Below are positions 21,815-31,333 of a DNA stretch of 64,000 nucleotides, piece by piece. The stretch comes from Endomychus coccineus (lineage: Eukaryota; Arthropoda; Insecta; Coleoptera; Endomychidae), in contig OY294070.1 of assembly GCA_958510875.1 (NCBI GenBank), forward strand, positions 23,241,631 through 23,305,630, given 5' to 3'. Position 1 is the first letter of the stretch; the number at the start of each line of letters is the position of its first letter. The notes beneath the pieces are model-generated. The model was given only the letters and a program-made list of their open reading frames with translations, did not search any database and was not told the DNA's origin. A program made the translations under genes and the position numbers.

Positions 21815-23808
21815 CAGTGGCGGCTCGTCGAAGGAGGCTAAGGAGGTTCAGCCTCCTCACCAATTTATCTTGTTGATCATTCTTCATTTCATTTCCTGTT
21901 TCTCTAATATTTTTTTAAATTTTACAATTAATTCCCCGTACTCAGTAGTTATTCATAATCTGGCAACAGTGCCATGAGGCTAGACTCTGCATATATCTCA
22001 AACCCCGAACATTAAACACTTGTTGCTCAACGCAGTTGCCGTTTTTCCGACCAGTCCAATTGCTAAATACCGTAAAACATAGCTAAAATGGCAACACTCT
22101 CAGTAGGCTAGCCTGCCGCCGGCCATCCAATTCAGTACGCTCGGTGGTATGGAGTACTGCAAGTGGGTGTTGCGTTGGTGTTTGTTTTGTGACGCCACGC
22201 GAAGTAAGGTTAGGCTAGAATTTGTCTGTTCGGTAAATTATTAAAATCTAAAATGAGTGCTAGTGATTTAGTTGCTGACTTCTTAGAAAATCAATTTAAT
22301 GGATTAAGATATGACCAAGTGTTTTTTGAAAATAAACGGCCTTTACCGGATTTGAAAAGATTAGTGATGTCAGGTTAATAATTTAATACTGAAAATTATA
22401 AAAACTATTTATGGTTAACGGGATCTGAGGTACACAATGAATTATTTCGCAGGTATTGCTTTTTTGTCCAACTTATCGTCATTTTCAAATTTTTTTAGCA
22501 AATCCACCAAACGAACTGAAGTTTTAAATAACATAGTAGGAAACAGAATTCCCGGTAATGCTCCAACTCGATGGAATTTCACATTACGTGCAGTGTTTAC
22601 CATCCATAAAAATAAAGACAAATTAATTGAAACATTTGATTTTATATTAAACAGTGATGACTTTTCAACAGAACAGGTTTCATTAAATGCTGCTGTTGGT
22701 TTAAAATCTTATTTAGAAAATGAAGAATTTTTGTTTTTTCTTGATACTTTTAGATTAATATTTGAACAAACTAATCTTGTTTTTCAAATTTCACAACATA
22801 AATTCACTAATATAATTTATTCGAGAGATCGTTTGAAACATCTCATATATAAAATTTCAAGTTTCAGTAATACAGAATTCCATTTTAATATTTTATTTGA
22901 ACATTTTTCAACTGATGAGGCTCCTGCGAAAAGGAGGAAAACATGTAATTTGGTAGACAAGAAACTACATTATGAACAACTTTTTTATGAAATTTTAGAT
23001 ACTATTGAAGGTTAAATTGAGATTCGATTTTCTGATTTACATGAATTGAAGTCTTTCGACTTGACGAATAAAAGATTTTTCGAATCTTTTCCAAAAGAGT
23101 TTCCCAATACACTTTTAGATAACTTAGTTCTAAAATATGAATTTTTTGATAAAATGGCACTGCACAATGAATTATGCGTTATATACTCGGATAAAGATAT
23201 TTTAGGCCAGTACGACATTCACGCCGATATGATAAAATATATGATAGACAATGATTTGCAACAAGTTTTACCTCAGTTTTATAAACTACTTTGTTTGACA
23301 GTCACCATTCCTGTCACGTCGGCATTCTCTACTCTCAAACGAATTAAAACTTACATGCGAAATACAATGGGCCAAAATCGTTTATACAATGTTAGTTTAA
23401 TATGTATTGGAAAAGATTTAGGAAAACACTTAAAACTAAATGATACATTTTATGATAATATTATTGATCATTTTTCGCAAACTAAAGACTATAATAGAAT
23501 TCCGTAAATATATAAAAAAAAGTTAATTAAATTGATTTAAAAAAACAAAATATGAAAAATTCAGAAAAAAGGAAATATATTGAAAATCCGAAAAAATAAA
23601 AAACAAAAAGCGAAAAAAAAATGTTTGCCAAGAGAAACTCTATAAGTACCTCCACGTTGGTTCTTGCTGGGTAACAATTAATCTTGTTACTATAGTAGCT
23701 GGTACGGTCGCTGCGCAAAGGTTGAATAAATTGGCTGAATAGAGTATATTTTTATAAAAACGTTTTATGTCCAACCTCCTTTCTTAAAAAGTTCACGAGC
23801 CGCCACTG
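21815..23808 (+). mobile_element. hAT transposon (ZMYM/TTF-type) with internal deletion
   Basis: Exact ends: CAGTGGCGGCTCGT at 21815 and ACGAGCCGCCACTG ending 23808, flanked by an 8-bp duplication CATTCAAT (21807-21814 and 23809-23816). Both the terminus and duplication length are diagnostic for hAT. Total 1994 bp. The transposase inside lacks its middle. It inserted into a LINE on the opposite strand. Confidence 0.95.
22253..23507 (+). pseudogene. hAT transposase, N- and C-terminal parts only
   Basis: The start at 22253 gives MSASDLVADFLENQFN and RPLPDLKRLV, then a stop at 22376-22378; TENYKNYLWLTGS just after is the TTF-type zinc-finger start but stops short of its Cys-rich core. Near 22450 the sequence jumps to TEVLNNIVGN and APTRW, well into the second half of such proteins, so the core with the first catalytic residues is gone. 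22437-23015 and, after a stop at 23013, 23016-23507 give the rest. The end holds VTIPVTSAFSTLKRIKTYMR and QNRLYNVSLICI, the C-terminal dimerisation region. It resembles the ZMYM1-like hATs common in insects. It cannot encode active transposase; it may be mobilised by a relative (inference). Confidence 0.85.
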
Positions 23809-24159
23809 CATTCAATAGTGTTTCATTAAAACTCATAGAACCAGGAACTCTAGCCGTGCCTTTTTTCATTAAGTTCCAAAAACTCTCACGAGTGATGGAG
23901 TGACCTATTTTCTCTGGACCCCCGACTTTACTGTTTCTAATCATTTGCAATATATTTTTGGTTCCTACCAGTGAGATAAATTAGTGATACATTGATCACA
24001 TTTCATTTTTATACTGTCTTATTTCTATATATGAAAGGCAAATACCACTCACTAACTCCCTGACCCACGTATCACGAAATCTCTGAGTAAATCTCTTAAA
24101 TCGTAACTACTCAATCCTTCTGATTTAGGGAAGATTTTTTATTATTTGCAGTAACACGG

Positions 24160-24252
24160 AATAGTATATTACGTTGCTAGTGTGGAAAGTGACCCATTTC
24201 ACATGAGTGGGAGAGTGAAATGGCACTTTCCACACAAGTAATGTACACTATT
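24160..24252. repeat. Palindrome at the 3' side of recombinase element A
   Basis: The outer arms AATAGTATATTAC / GTAATGTACACTATT and inner arms GTGGAAAGTG-CCATTTCAC / GTGAAATGG-CACTTTCCAC form a ~40-bp stem with a ~12-base loop. It directly abuts the element's terminal motif at 24251-24265. An equivalent palindrome with different inner sequence lies at 31137-31263 beside element B. Confidence 0.75.
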
Positions 24253-25506
24253 TTCCGACGACCACAGAATGATGCATAATTGCGAAAAAATTAATATATT
24301 TTCACTTTATTTTGAGAATTTGAGAATTTTACAAAGAAAAGTAATAATTGAACAAGATTACTGCTTAGAATTGTAGAAATTAAAAGTAATATTATTATCA
24401 TTGCAATTAGTAAATTGTAATGAACTTTGCAATGAGGAGTTAGACAGATTTCTCTCTGTTATTTATACACTATGTACAGTAGTAGACTCGATGTCAGTTT
24501 CTCGAAGAGGCGGAGTGACGGCTTTCAAAGTACTGCTGATGGCACCCATAATTTTATTGGTAATATTTAACCTGTTAGTAGCAGAATCGTCAATATATTC
24601 TTCTGCGACTTTGGACGATTTCCAACCCCATGTCTCTTCAGGGAAGTTAGATCTCCTCCTGTCTCTACTAATTTAGTAGCAGAAAAACGGCGAAATGAGT
24701 GCCCTGTGTATTTTTCAGGATCCTTTAGATTTAAAAATTTAGCCACTACTCTAGGTATATTTCCAATGTTGTTAATGCCCACTACTTGTTTTGTGCATTC
24801 TTGGTCTCTATAATTAAGAAAAAAGCGTGTTTCGGTAGTTGGCGGTCTTAGATTGGCATATTTTTTATATATGCTATAAAAGTTTCCAGTAATAGTGAAC
24901 TTGCGACAGCATTTATTTGTTGTATTATTAATTTGAATGGAAGCCGCAGTCCCCAAATCTTCAATGTTATTTATACATAACTGGTGTTCTTGCTTGCGAC
25001 ATGCACCAGATATACCCATAACCAACACAACCTAAAAAAACCATAATTAAATAAATGTATAAACTTTGTTTAAATACCGATGACATACCTTTGTAAGTAA
25101 ATGAATCTCATCGGAAGCTTTATTTATAAATTCACAAATTTCTTGTTGCTTTAAAATTTTAGCTTTTTCTCGGTTTATATCAGTCACTTTTCCTTTTTCA
25201 AAATGCCTTACGTTTACTATATTTGGAGATATCTACATTGTGGTGAATGGATAAAGTGGTAAGCAACATAGAATAATCAGTCCATAATGTTGAGCATTGG
25301 ATTCTTTTGGAAAGTTCACCCATGTATGCAAGCAAAACGTTTTCAGAAAAGGAGCTTCTTATTTCCTTATTTCTTCGCCATGAAAGAAATTGATCGTAAG
25401 CGTATTCGTACCTTCTTTTGGACTTTTCAGGCAGTAAATTTAGTGACGTTAATTTTGCCGCCTCTTCAATTTCAGGTGGAGTACATTGATCATCACTATT
25501 AATCTC

Positions 25507-26892
25507 ATATAATAAGATTCTTGACCCAGTATGAATTATATAAAAAATTCTCGGGAATTAGGTCACATCAACACTCTGTTATAGATGTTCGTCTTTACGT
25601 ACGTTTCGGTCTCACGACCATCATCAGAAGACTTATTTTGTTAAAAAGGGGTTAACTAAAACTAATTAGCACAAGCGTCCATATCGCACGATCTTCAATC
25701 AAAAAGCTCACGCCGTCGAAACGAACAGAACCACGAATAATCGAAAATTGTATCGTTAATATTAAAGTATAGATTTTTTTGTAACAAGAAACCACTGTTA
25801 AGTAATATTCTCATAATGTACAAACGCATATTGCTATGGTCTCAAAGCAACTGAAGTTCTAAGCTATTTGTTTGTAATAACACGACCCAGATGTAGATTT
25901 ATGACGTACTTGAAAAGGTTTTAGACCTGCATTGGAATTTAGTTTACTTTAAGAGTTCTTCCTAAAATATACTTTTAACATTATAAAGACGTATGTAGGA
26001 ATTTGCAAGAGTTTTAATTAATCAAGTTAGTATAAATCTGACTCAATCCTTGAATATCATTCCTATGATTTAAAGAATTTGAATCCCTTTTTATGTGAAT
26101 CATCTCCAGGATAGATCTTTTATAATAATTGGTTTCTTTAGTTGAAATATTAACATTTTTGTAATCAAATTGATGGTTATAATCAAAACAGTGCTTAGCA
26201 AGGGCGGTGGAATTTTCTAAGTTATTATTTCTTGTGCTATACTTATGGCCGTACATTCTTTTTTGTAAATATTGTTTAGAGATTCCAGTATAAGTTCCAT
26301 CACAATATAAACAATTCAATTTATATACTGTGTGGGTTTGTTTATCTTTAGGTATTACAGGTTTTAGATTTGAGAAATATTTCCCAACACAGTTAGTAGG
26401 TTTATGCGCAACATTTATATCGTACTTTTTCAAACATTTCTTAATTTTTTCTGAGGTCTCCGGAATGTATGGTAAAGTTATATAATTGTCTGTATTACCT
26501 GTTATGTTATTTTTATAAGAAGAACCGTTATATATTTTGTTTATTCTCTCTTTAATGATAGGATTGTAGAAAGTTTTTGGGTAGCCATTCATTTCCAATG
26601 CATTACGAACAATTTTTAAATTTTTGGGACGGTCCTCTGCGTGGGATAATTTTACCGCGCGGTCTGTGAGGCTGTTTATGACACTTTTTTTATAACAAGC
26701 TGGTGCAACGGAATTGAAATGAAGATAACGTTGAGACCAGACTTCTTTAGTAAACCAAGAAGTTTTTATTTTTCCATCTGCATCATGCCTAATGGTCATA
26801 TCTGATGATGGTCGTGAGACCGAAACGTACGTAAAGACGAACATTTATAACAGAGTGTTAATGTGACCTAATTCCCGAGAATTTTTTATATA
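25507..26892 (-). mobile_element. Penelope-like element (PLE), copy A
   Basis: 1386-bp insertion starting ATATAATAAGATTC and ending TTTTTTATATA, flanked by a 12-bp duplication ACTATTAATCTC (25495-25506 and 26893-26904). It carries the GIY-YIG half of a PLE protein on the minus strand. About 95 bp at its right end is an inverted copy of sequence at its left end (GGTCGTGAGACCGAAACGTA and partner), as PLEs often show. Nearly identical to copy B at 62061-63579. It lies inside the recombinase CDS. Confidence 0.92.
26014..26844 (-). CDS. PLE protein C-terminal half: RT end plus GIY-YIG endonuclease (partial)
   Basis: Open for 276 codons. The first ~15 residues come from the inverted terminal repeat, so this is not the original start; true coding begins around the Lys/Trp-rich KTSWFTKEVWSQRYLHFNS. 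After the RT tail (SLTDRAVKLSHAEDRPKN, conserved in PLEs) come YITLPYIPETSEKIKK, then HTVYKLNCLYCDGTYTGISK, the GIY-YIG nuclease start with a Cys pair, QKRMYGHKYSTR, and ALAKHCFDYNHQFD, the His/Cys motif near its end. The RT catalytic palm is absent: the copy is 5'-truncated. The frame is intact, which suggests recent insertion. The nuclease nicks target DNA for retrotransposition in this family. Confidence 0.88.
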   Translation of the reverse strand: MFVFTYVSVSRPSSDMTIRHDADGKIKTSWFTKEVWSQRYLHFNSVAPACYKKSVINSLTDRAVKLSHAEDRPKNLKIVRNALEMNGYPKTFYNPIIKERINKIYNGSSYKNNITGNTDNYITLPYIPETSEKIKKCLKKYDINVAHKPTNCVGKYFSNLKPVIPKDKQTHTVYKLNCLYCDGTYTGISKQYLQKRMYGHKYSTRNNNLENSTALAKHCFDYNHQFDYKNVNISTKETNYYKRSILEMIHIKRDSNSLNHRNDIQGLSQIYTNLIN

Positions 26893-27182
26893 ACTATTAA
26901 TCTCTGCATCCAAGTTTTATGGAATTTTAGATACTATTTTCACGGTCTTGTATATGATAAAAATAATGCATATGCAAAACTGACACATCTAAAGTTCATC
27001 TGAGGTTTTCGCAATATTAATGTCAAAGCACACTTCAATTCCATTATGCAATACATATAGCTATAGATACACATATCACTCTAGTGTGATATTTAACTTT
27101 TCATCTCTAGGGTGATATTTGTCATTTTCGAAGTAACTAAATAGTGTGTTATTTGTCATTTTCGCATGTGGTCGTCGGAAAA

Positions 27183-28222
27183 TGAATATTGATGTGGTGT
27201 TTGAGTACATTTAATTTGTTATAATAATTGACTGTGGTACGTTATGTTCAACTACATGTGATTTCATGTGTGTAGTTTGCTTTGTCGTGATCTGTAACGC
27301 CATTTAAAATGTGGAAAGTGACCTTTTACGATCCAATTCAATCACGCGATCGCTATTTGCCCACAGCAACAAAAAAAAACAACTCGTAACAACACGTCTT
27401 ATCGTACAAAGATCATTGTGTTACGTAACGAAATTTGAATTGAACGGCAACAATGTAAATTATTTCACACCGAATAAAGCTCACACATATTTCGATAATG
27501 ACGTGCCAATCACCCGACATTTTCCCCAATCGAATTTTAAACAACTCATCGAACGGTTTATTAAAAGCGGAGCGAACCGCACAAGGTATACACAAGTGGG
27601 TTCACGTCGTCGTCAGTCAAAAGGAACAAAAACTGTTCCACACACATACATACATATACACTCTCTCACAAAAAATAAAACAAGATTAAAATTGGAGCCC
27701 GTGTTGAACGCCATTTGCAATTAAAAGATGGAAGCCGGGCTTTAAAGAATACAAAAAGTCTAAGATTACATCCAGTAAAATGCGCTGCTGGTTCACTATT
27801 TTACCATTAATCATCCGTATTGAACGTTGAACGTCCGCGTACAGGTACTAAGGCAGATCGGTCGTACCAAACCTGAATCCACCTGCCTTCTCCTTGAACC
27901 ACAATAACGTTTTCTGAAATAAATTTACGCCGTCCGTATGTAACTACTCTATTATTCGTTGCGGTTGTTAAATTCGTGATTCCGAGTTCAACAAAGTCGT
28001 ACTAATCCACTCAAATCTTAATTAGGACATGGGTGTACCTTCTTGGGGTTGAACTCGAGGAAGTGTGTTAATTCACAACGAATAATCAGTGTCTTGTAAT
28101 TATACCACATTGTGGTCTAACTGATTCAGTTCAAAACCAGGCCAATAGGCTACTTACTTGAACTTTGCTTCAGAATTGGTATCTGTAAAATATTGTAAAA
28201 CATTTTGTTTGTACCGGGATAT
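27183..28222. other. Unassigned spacer between the two recombinase elements
   Basis: Holds a 137-codon open frame (27311-27724) rich in basic residues with no known motif, and a CACACATACATACATATACA low-complexity run near 27640. GTGGAAAGTGACC at 27311-27323 repeats an arm of the palindrome at 24160-24252, hinting that this edge is derived from another copy of the element terminus. No gene supported. Confidence 0.45.
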
Positions 28223-28381
28223 CAAAAATTATCTTGGTCAAGGGTGGTTGTGGAATCTAAAACGTGTGTCTTACTTTACGTTTGAAATAATTATGTCACT
28301 GTCACACTGACATCATCAATAACCTACAAATTTCTTATCTACTTATTTCAGTTGTAAAACAATAACGAACTACAAATTAAA

Positions 28382-29586
28382 AATTATCTTCGTCAAGGGT
28401 GGTTGTGGAATGTAAAACGTGTGTCTTACTTTAAACTTTTTCTACGACCGCATATAAATATGCCCATTTTATGCGCTTTATTGATCAAGAAAATAGGCCG
28501 ATTGTAAACACTTTTTCATTTCTACATCACAAACTGTACTGTAATGATCATTTCAATACAGGCTGTCGTACAGGTATTGCTGAAATATAAAGCCCAAATA
28601 GACCAGTCCGGTAAGATTTCGACCAGGATGATTAAAAAAAATAAATTCACCACTAATAATGTGAATCAAATATCATTCATTATAAATAAAATATAGTCTA
28701 TGAAACAAGAGTATGAATTTTGAACTTTTGACTTCGAATCAATCCCAAATTCTCGATTTTTAATGCTCAATTGAAGCAAGCCATGAATCAGTTGTCAATA
28801 TTGTCAGAAATCTTTTATCAACAAAGTCACAATACAATGATTCGAAGTTTATCTGAAAATATGGAAGTTTCAAGTGATAGCGAATTGAGTTTGACTCCTC
28901 CAGAGATTTTGGAAAATGCCAAACTGGCTTCTTTAAATTTATTGCCAGAAAAATCGGAGAAAAAGTACGAAATCGCCTACTACTATTTATTCATGAACTG
29001 GAGGAGCTGTATGAAAACATCATCGTTCTCCGAGAGATTAAAACTTATCTTGGTCAAGGGTGGTTGTGGAATGTAAAACGTGTGTCTTGCTTTAAACTTT
29101 TTCTACGACCGCATATAAATATGCCCATTTTATGCGCTTTATTGATCAAGAAAGTAGGCCGATTGTAAACACTTTTTCATTTCTACATCACAAACTGTAC
29201 TGTAATGATCATTTCAATACAGGCTGTCGTACAGGTATTGCTGAAATATAAAGCCCAAATAGACCAGTCCGGTAAGATTTCGCCCAGGATGATTAAAAAA
29301 AATAAATTCACCACTAATAATGTGAATCAAATATCATTCATTATAAATAAAATATAGTCTATGAAACAAGAGTATGAATTTTGAACTTTTGACTTCGAAT
29401 CAATTCCAAATTCTCGATTTTTAATGCTCAATTAATTGAAGCAAGCCATGAATTAGTTGTCAATATTGTCAGAAATCTTTTATCAACAAAGTCACAATAC
29501 AATGATTCGAAGAAAAAGTACGAAATCGCCTACCATTTATTCATGAACTGGAGGAGCTGTATGAAAACATCATCGTTCTCCGAGAG
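28382..29586 (+). repeat. Tandem duplication of promoter and first exon, element B
   Basis: About 28382-29036 is repeated at 29042-29586. Shared landmarks are GGTCAAGGGTGGTTGTGGAA-like sequence, the terminal motif TTTTTCTACGACCGCATATAAA (28438 and 29098), TTTTGAACTTTTGACTTCGA, and the exon start MNWRSCMKTSSFSE. The second copy lacks about 120 bp covering the N-terminal codons. A third short piece of the same unit is at 28223-28282. The arrays put two putative promoters before one gene body. Confidence 0.85.
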
Positions 29587-30636
29587 CGTTTTGATGGCAT
29601 ATTTTGCTGAGAAATCAAAAGTTTTCAAGCCCACAACGTTATGGACACAATATTCAATGTTACGGACAACTCTCAGCATAAATGATGATGTGGATATTTC
29701 CAAATACATTAAATTACGAGTTTTCCTGAAAAGACAATCCGATGGATAGCGACCAAAAAAATCAAAAATTTTCACTTCTCAGGAAATAAACAACTTAATT
29801 AAAGATGCACCGGATGATGAATTCCTAATGACCAAAGTAAGTACATACGTATACAAACATAACATTAAAAAAAAAATTACATTTAAAACATTAGTTGAAT
29901 AATTCTTCAAGTAAGCATACTAGTGTCCCTATCAATTCATTGTTTACTGACAAGTCCGTGGCGCCCTGGTAATGCATCGGAATACCAAGCAAAAGGTCCG
30001 TGGTTCAAATCCCATCAAGTTAATTTTTTTTTTGATTTATAATTAGATAATAAATTAATACAATATTTTTTGCAGATCGCTAATAATAATAATAATGGGT
30101 GCTTGTCGCAGGCATGAATTGCACCAAATGAAAATTGATGATTTGAACGATTTGGGATCAGCTCTTGTTATAAAGATACCAGACACCAAAACAAAAATTG
30201 TTCGAAATTTTACGATTACTGGAAAATTTCACAAAATAATAAAAAATATACCGATCTTCGCCCATTACATGTCAAGGATTCATCCTTCTTTTTGAATTAC
30301 CAGAAAGGCAAATGCACCATACAAAAAGTTGGAATAAATAAATTTGGAAGCATGGGGAAAAGTATTGCCAAATTCCTGAAACTACCCAATGCTGAATTGT
30401 ATACTGGTCATTGTTTCCGCAGATCTTCTGCAACAATTCTTGTCGATGCTGGGGGAGACATAACCTCTTTGAAAAGACATGGTTGGAAATCAACCGCAGT
30501 AGCAGAAGGATACATCGATGAATCGATGAAAAATAAGTTCGACGTAGAGAATAGAATAAGGAATTCAATAGAAAATAGAGAAAATTTACCTACAACTGGC
30601 TTGGAAAAATCAGGAAAATTTAACTGTGGAAATTGA
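28861..30636 (+). pseudogene. Tyrosine recombinase (Crypton-type), copy B
   Basis: Begins at ATG 28861 with SSDSELSLTPPEILENAKLA, LLPEKSEKKYEIAYYY and MNWRSCMKTSSFSE, interrupted by the duplication, and resumes in the second copy as SESVLMAYFAEKSKVFKPTT, TLWTQYSMLRTTLSI. A stop at 29747-29749 stands where element A's order predicts continuing sequence. SKIFTSQEINN and APDDEFLMTK end the exon; the intron is 29837-30075. Exon 2 has an (AAT)n expansion that disturbs the frame, then MGACRRHELHQ (first Arg), a frameshift near 30295, YTGHCFRRSSATILV (HxxR), SLKRHGWKSTAVAEGYIDES (His and Tyr). All catalytic residues remain. Stop at 30634-30636. Confidence 0.85.
29837..30075 (+). other. Intron of recombinase B with tRNA-like insert
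   Basis: Donor AAA/GTAAGTA and acceptor TTTTTTGCAG/AT. Element A has its intron at the same place but only ~56 bp long. The extra length includes 29963-30027, with a box A-like TGGCGCCCTGGTAATGC and box B-like GTGGTTCAAATCCC followed by a T-rich tract. It is a tRNA-like scrap, perhaps a SINE head; stems do not pair well. Confidence 0.55.
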
Positions 30637-30671
30637 AAGTAATAAAAGTCCAAATATAACTGTCAGTCATT

Positions 30672-30960
30672 TATGGGCACCTTATGGTCCTGTAACATCC
30701 CATAAGGTAGTGTGGGAGTCCCTGAGTCCCGAACTTAATCACCTCAGATATAGCCACTAAACACTCCACCTCGTGTGGTAGGCTCGATCCTGCAACCAGG
30801 GCAGTCACGATGACACTTGGGCTTGACAGCCCATTGTATCTTGCCGCACCACTTTCTCGGGCCATCGGAAAAATTTCGCAGTCGCTGGATTCGAACCCGC
30901 GACCGGCAGCGACAGTGATTAGAAGATCGATGCTTCTACCACTGAGCTACCTGACCCATT
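30672..30960 (-). mobile_element. tRNA-derived SINE, copy 2
   Basis: Full-length SINE flanked by a 13-bp duplication ACTGTCAGTCATT (30659-30671 and 30961-30973). On the minus strand the head has box A TAGCTCAGTGGTAGAAGC and box B GGGTTCGAATCC. The anticodon-loop text CTTCTAA is that of tRNA-Arg(TCT), but the anticodon stem is not kept. The body ends CCTTATGGGATGTTACAGGA. It lies just past the recombinase stop. Confidence 0.92.
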
Positions 30961-31136
30961 ACTGTCAGTCATTGTGGAAATGTAACATTTAATGTTATAA
31001 ATAATAAATAAACTAATGTTGAATAGTAATATATGATTCGAAATATATAATCGATGTTCTTGTTCATATTTTATAATAACGTCATCATATAATGTGGGGC
31101 TTGTTGAAAGTGAAATGTCGCTATGGTCGTAGAAAA

Positions 31137-31263
31137 AGTATAGTGTACAACTAGCATGGAATGACATTCATTTCTCACGAGTATGAAAATTACGGTGCGA
31201 GCCGAAGGTGAGTGCCGTAAATCATACGAGTGAGAAATGGGCATCGTTGCACAATATACTATT
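31137..31263. repeat. Palindrome at the 3' side of recombinase element B
   Basis: Outer ends AGTATAGTGTACAAC / GTTGCACAATATACTATT; inner arms CATTTCTCACGAGTATGA / TCATACGAGTGAGAAATG and TTACGGTGC / GCCGTAA. The outer arms resemble those of the palindrome at 24160-24252; the inner arms do not. Confidence 0.75.
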
Positions 31264-31333
31264 TGAATATGTTTTGTTGTGTCAGAATCTGTTAAGTCAT
31301 TGTGCTGAAATTTTCTAATCCAGTTTTTGAATC

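Larger units (their letters stand above)
20760..23965 (-). pseudogene. Jockey-type LINE reverse transcriptase, split by a hAT
   Basis: Minus-strand pieces in correct order. Right of the hAT, 23950-23809 gives KVGGPEKIGHSITRESFW, a linker before the RT. Left of it, 21580-21332 gives FPNVWTKVKIIPIHKSGD and NYRSIAILSNLCKIFE, the first RT blocks, and 21132-20761 gives SGVPQCSNLGSLLFLLFIDDL and LIFADDLKIF, with a readable F/YADD box, then NKLSLNISRC. Between them (21132-21332) frames are broken. The hAT at 21815-23808 lies between the linker and RT start and left an 8-bp duplication. The endonuclease domain and 3' end are not evident. Confidence 0.85.
24459..26925 (-). pseudogene. Tyrosine recombinase (Crypton-type), PLE-interrupted
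   Basis: Predicted DNA recombinase. Upstream of the PLE only a few codons are seen (about 26925-26893, ending DAEINS). From 25506: DDQCTPPEIEEAAKLTSLNL, YEYAYDQFLSWRR, TLWTDYSMLLTTLS, then KQQEICEFINKASDEIHLL, the core-binding domain. A short intron (about 25089-25034, GTATGT...TTTTTTAG) leads to MGISGACRKQE with the first catalytic Arg, YTGHSFRRFSATKLV with the HxxR box, and SLKRHG. One lost G just after this His shifts the frame; in the other frame WKSSKVAEEYIDDS supplies the likely nucleophilic Tyr, and the reading ends at a stop at 24459-24461. So R...HxxR...H...Y is all there, but broken by one frameshift and one insertion. Confidence 0.85.
24251..27182 (-). mobile_element. Crypton-like tyrosine-recombinase element A
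   Basis: Bounded by TTTTCCGACGACCAC (24251-24265) and its exact inverse GTGGTCGTCGGAAAA (27168-27182). Inside lies a spliced tyrosine recombinase gene, split by a PLE at 25507-26892. Element B (28438-31137) has related inverted ends TTTTTCTACGACC / GGTCGTAGAAAAA. Known Cryptons generally lack terminal inverted repeats, so these motifs may be recombination-site arms and not true TIRs. Whether the flanking palindrome belongs to the element is open. Confidence 0.65.
28438..31137 (+). mobile_element. Crypton-like tyrosine-recombinase element B
   Basis: Relative of element A in the opposite orientation. Left motif TTTTTCTACGACC at 28438-28450 (and again at 29098-29110 through the duplication), right motif GGTCGTAGAAAAA at 31125-31137. 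Contents: recombinase exons, a 239-bp intron, and a SINE near the 3' end (30672-30960). A palindrome sits beside the right motif (31137-31263), as in element A. Confidence 0.65.

Noticed and set aside
27311..27724. 137-codon open frame between recombinase elements
   Set aside because: No recognised domain, basic and low-complexity composition, and its start lies in a repeated arm sequence. Not enough to call a gene.
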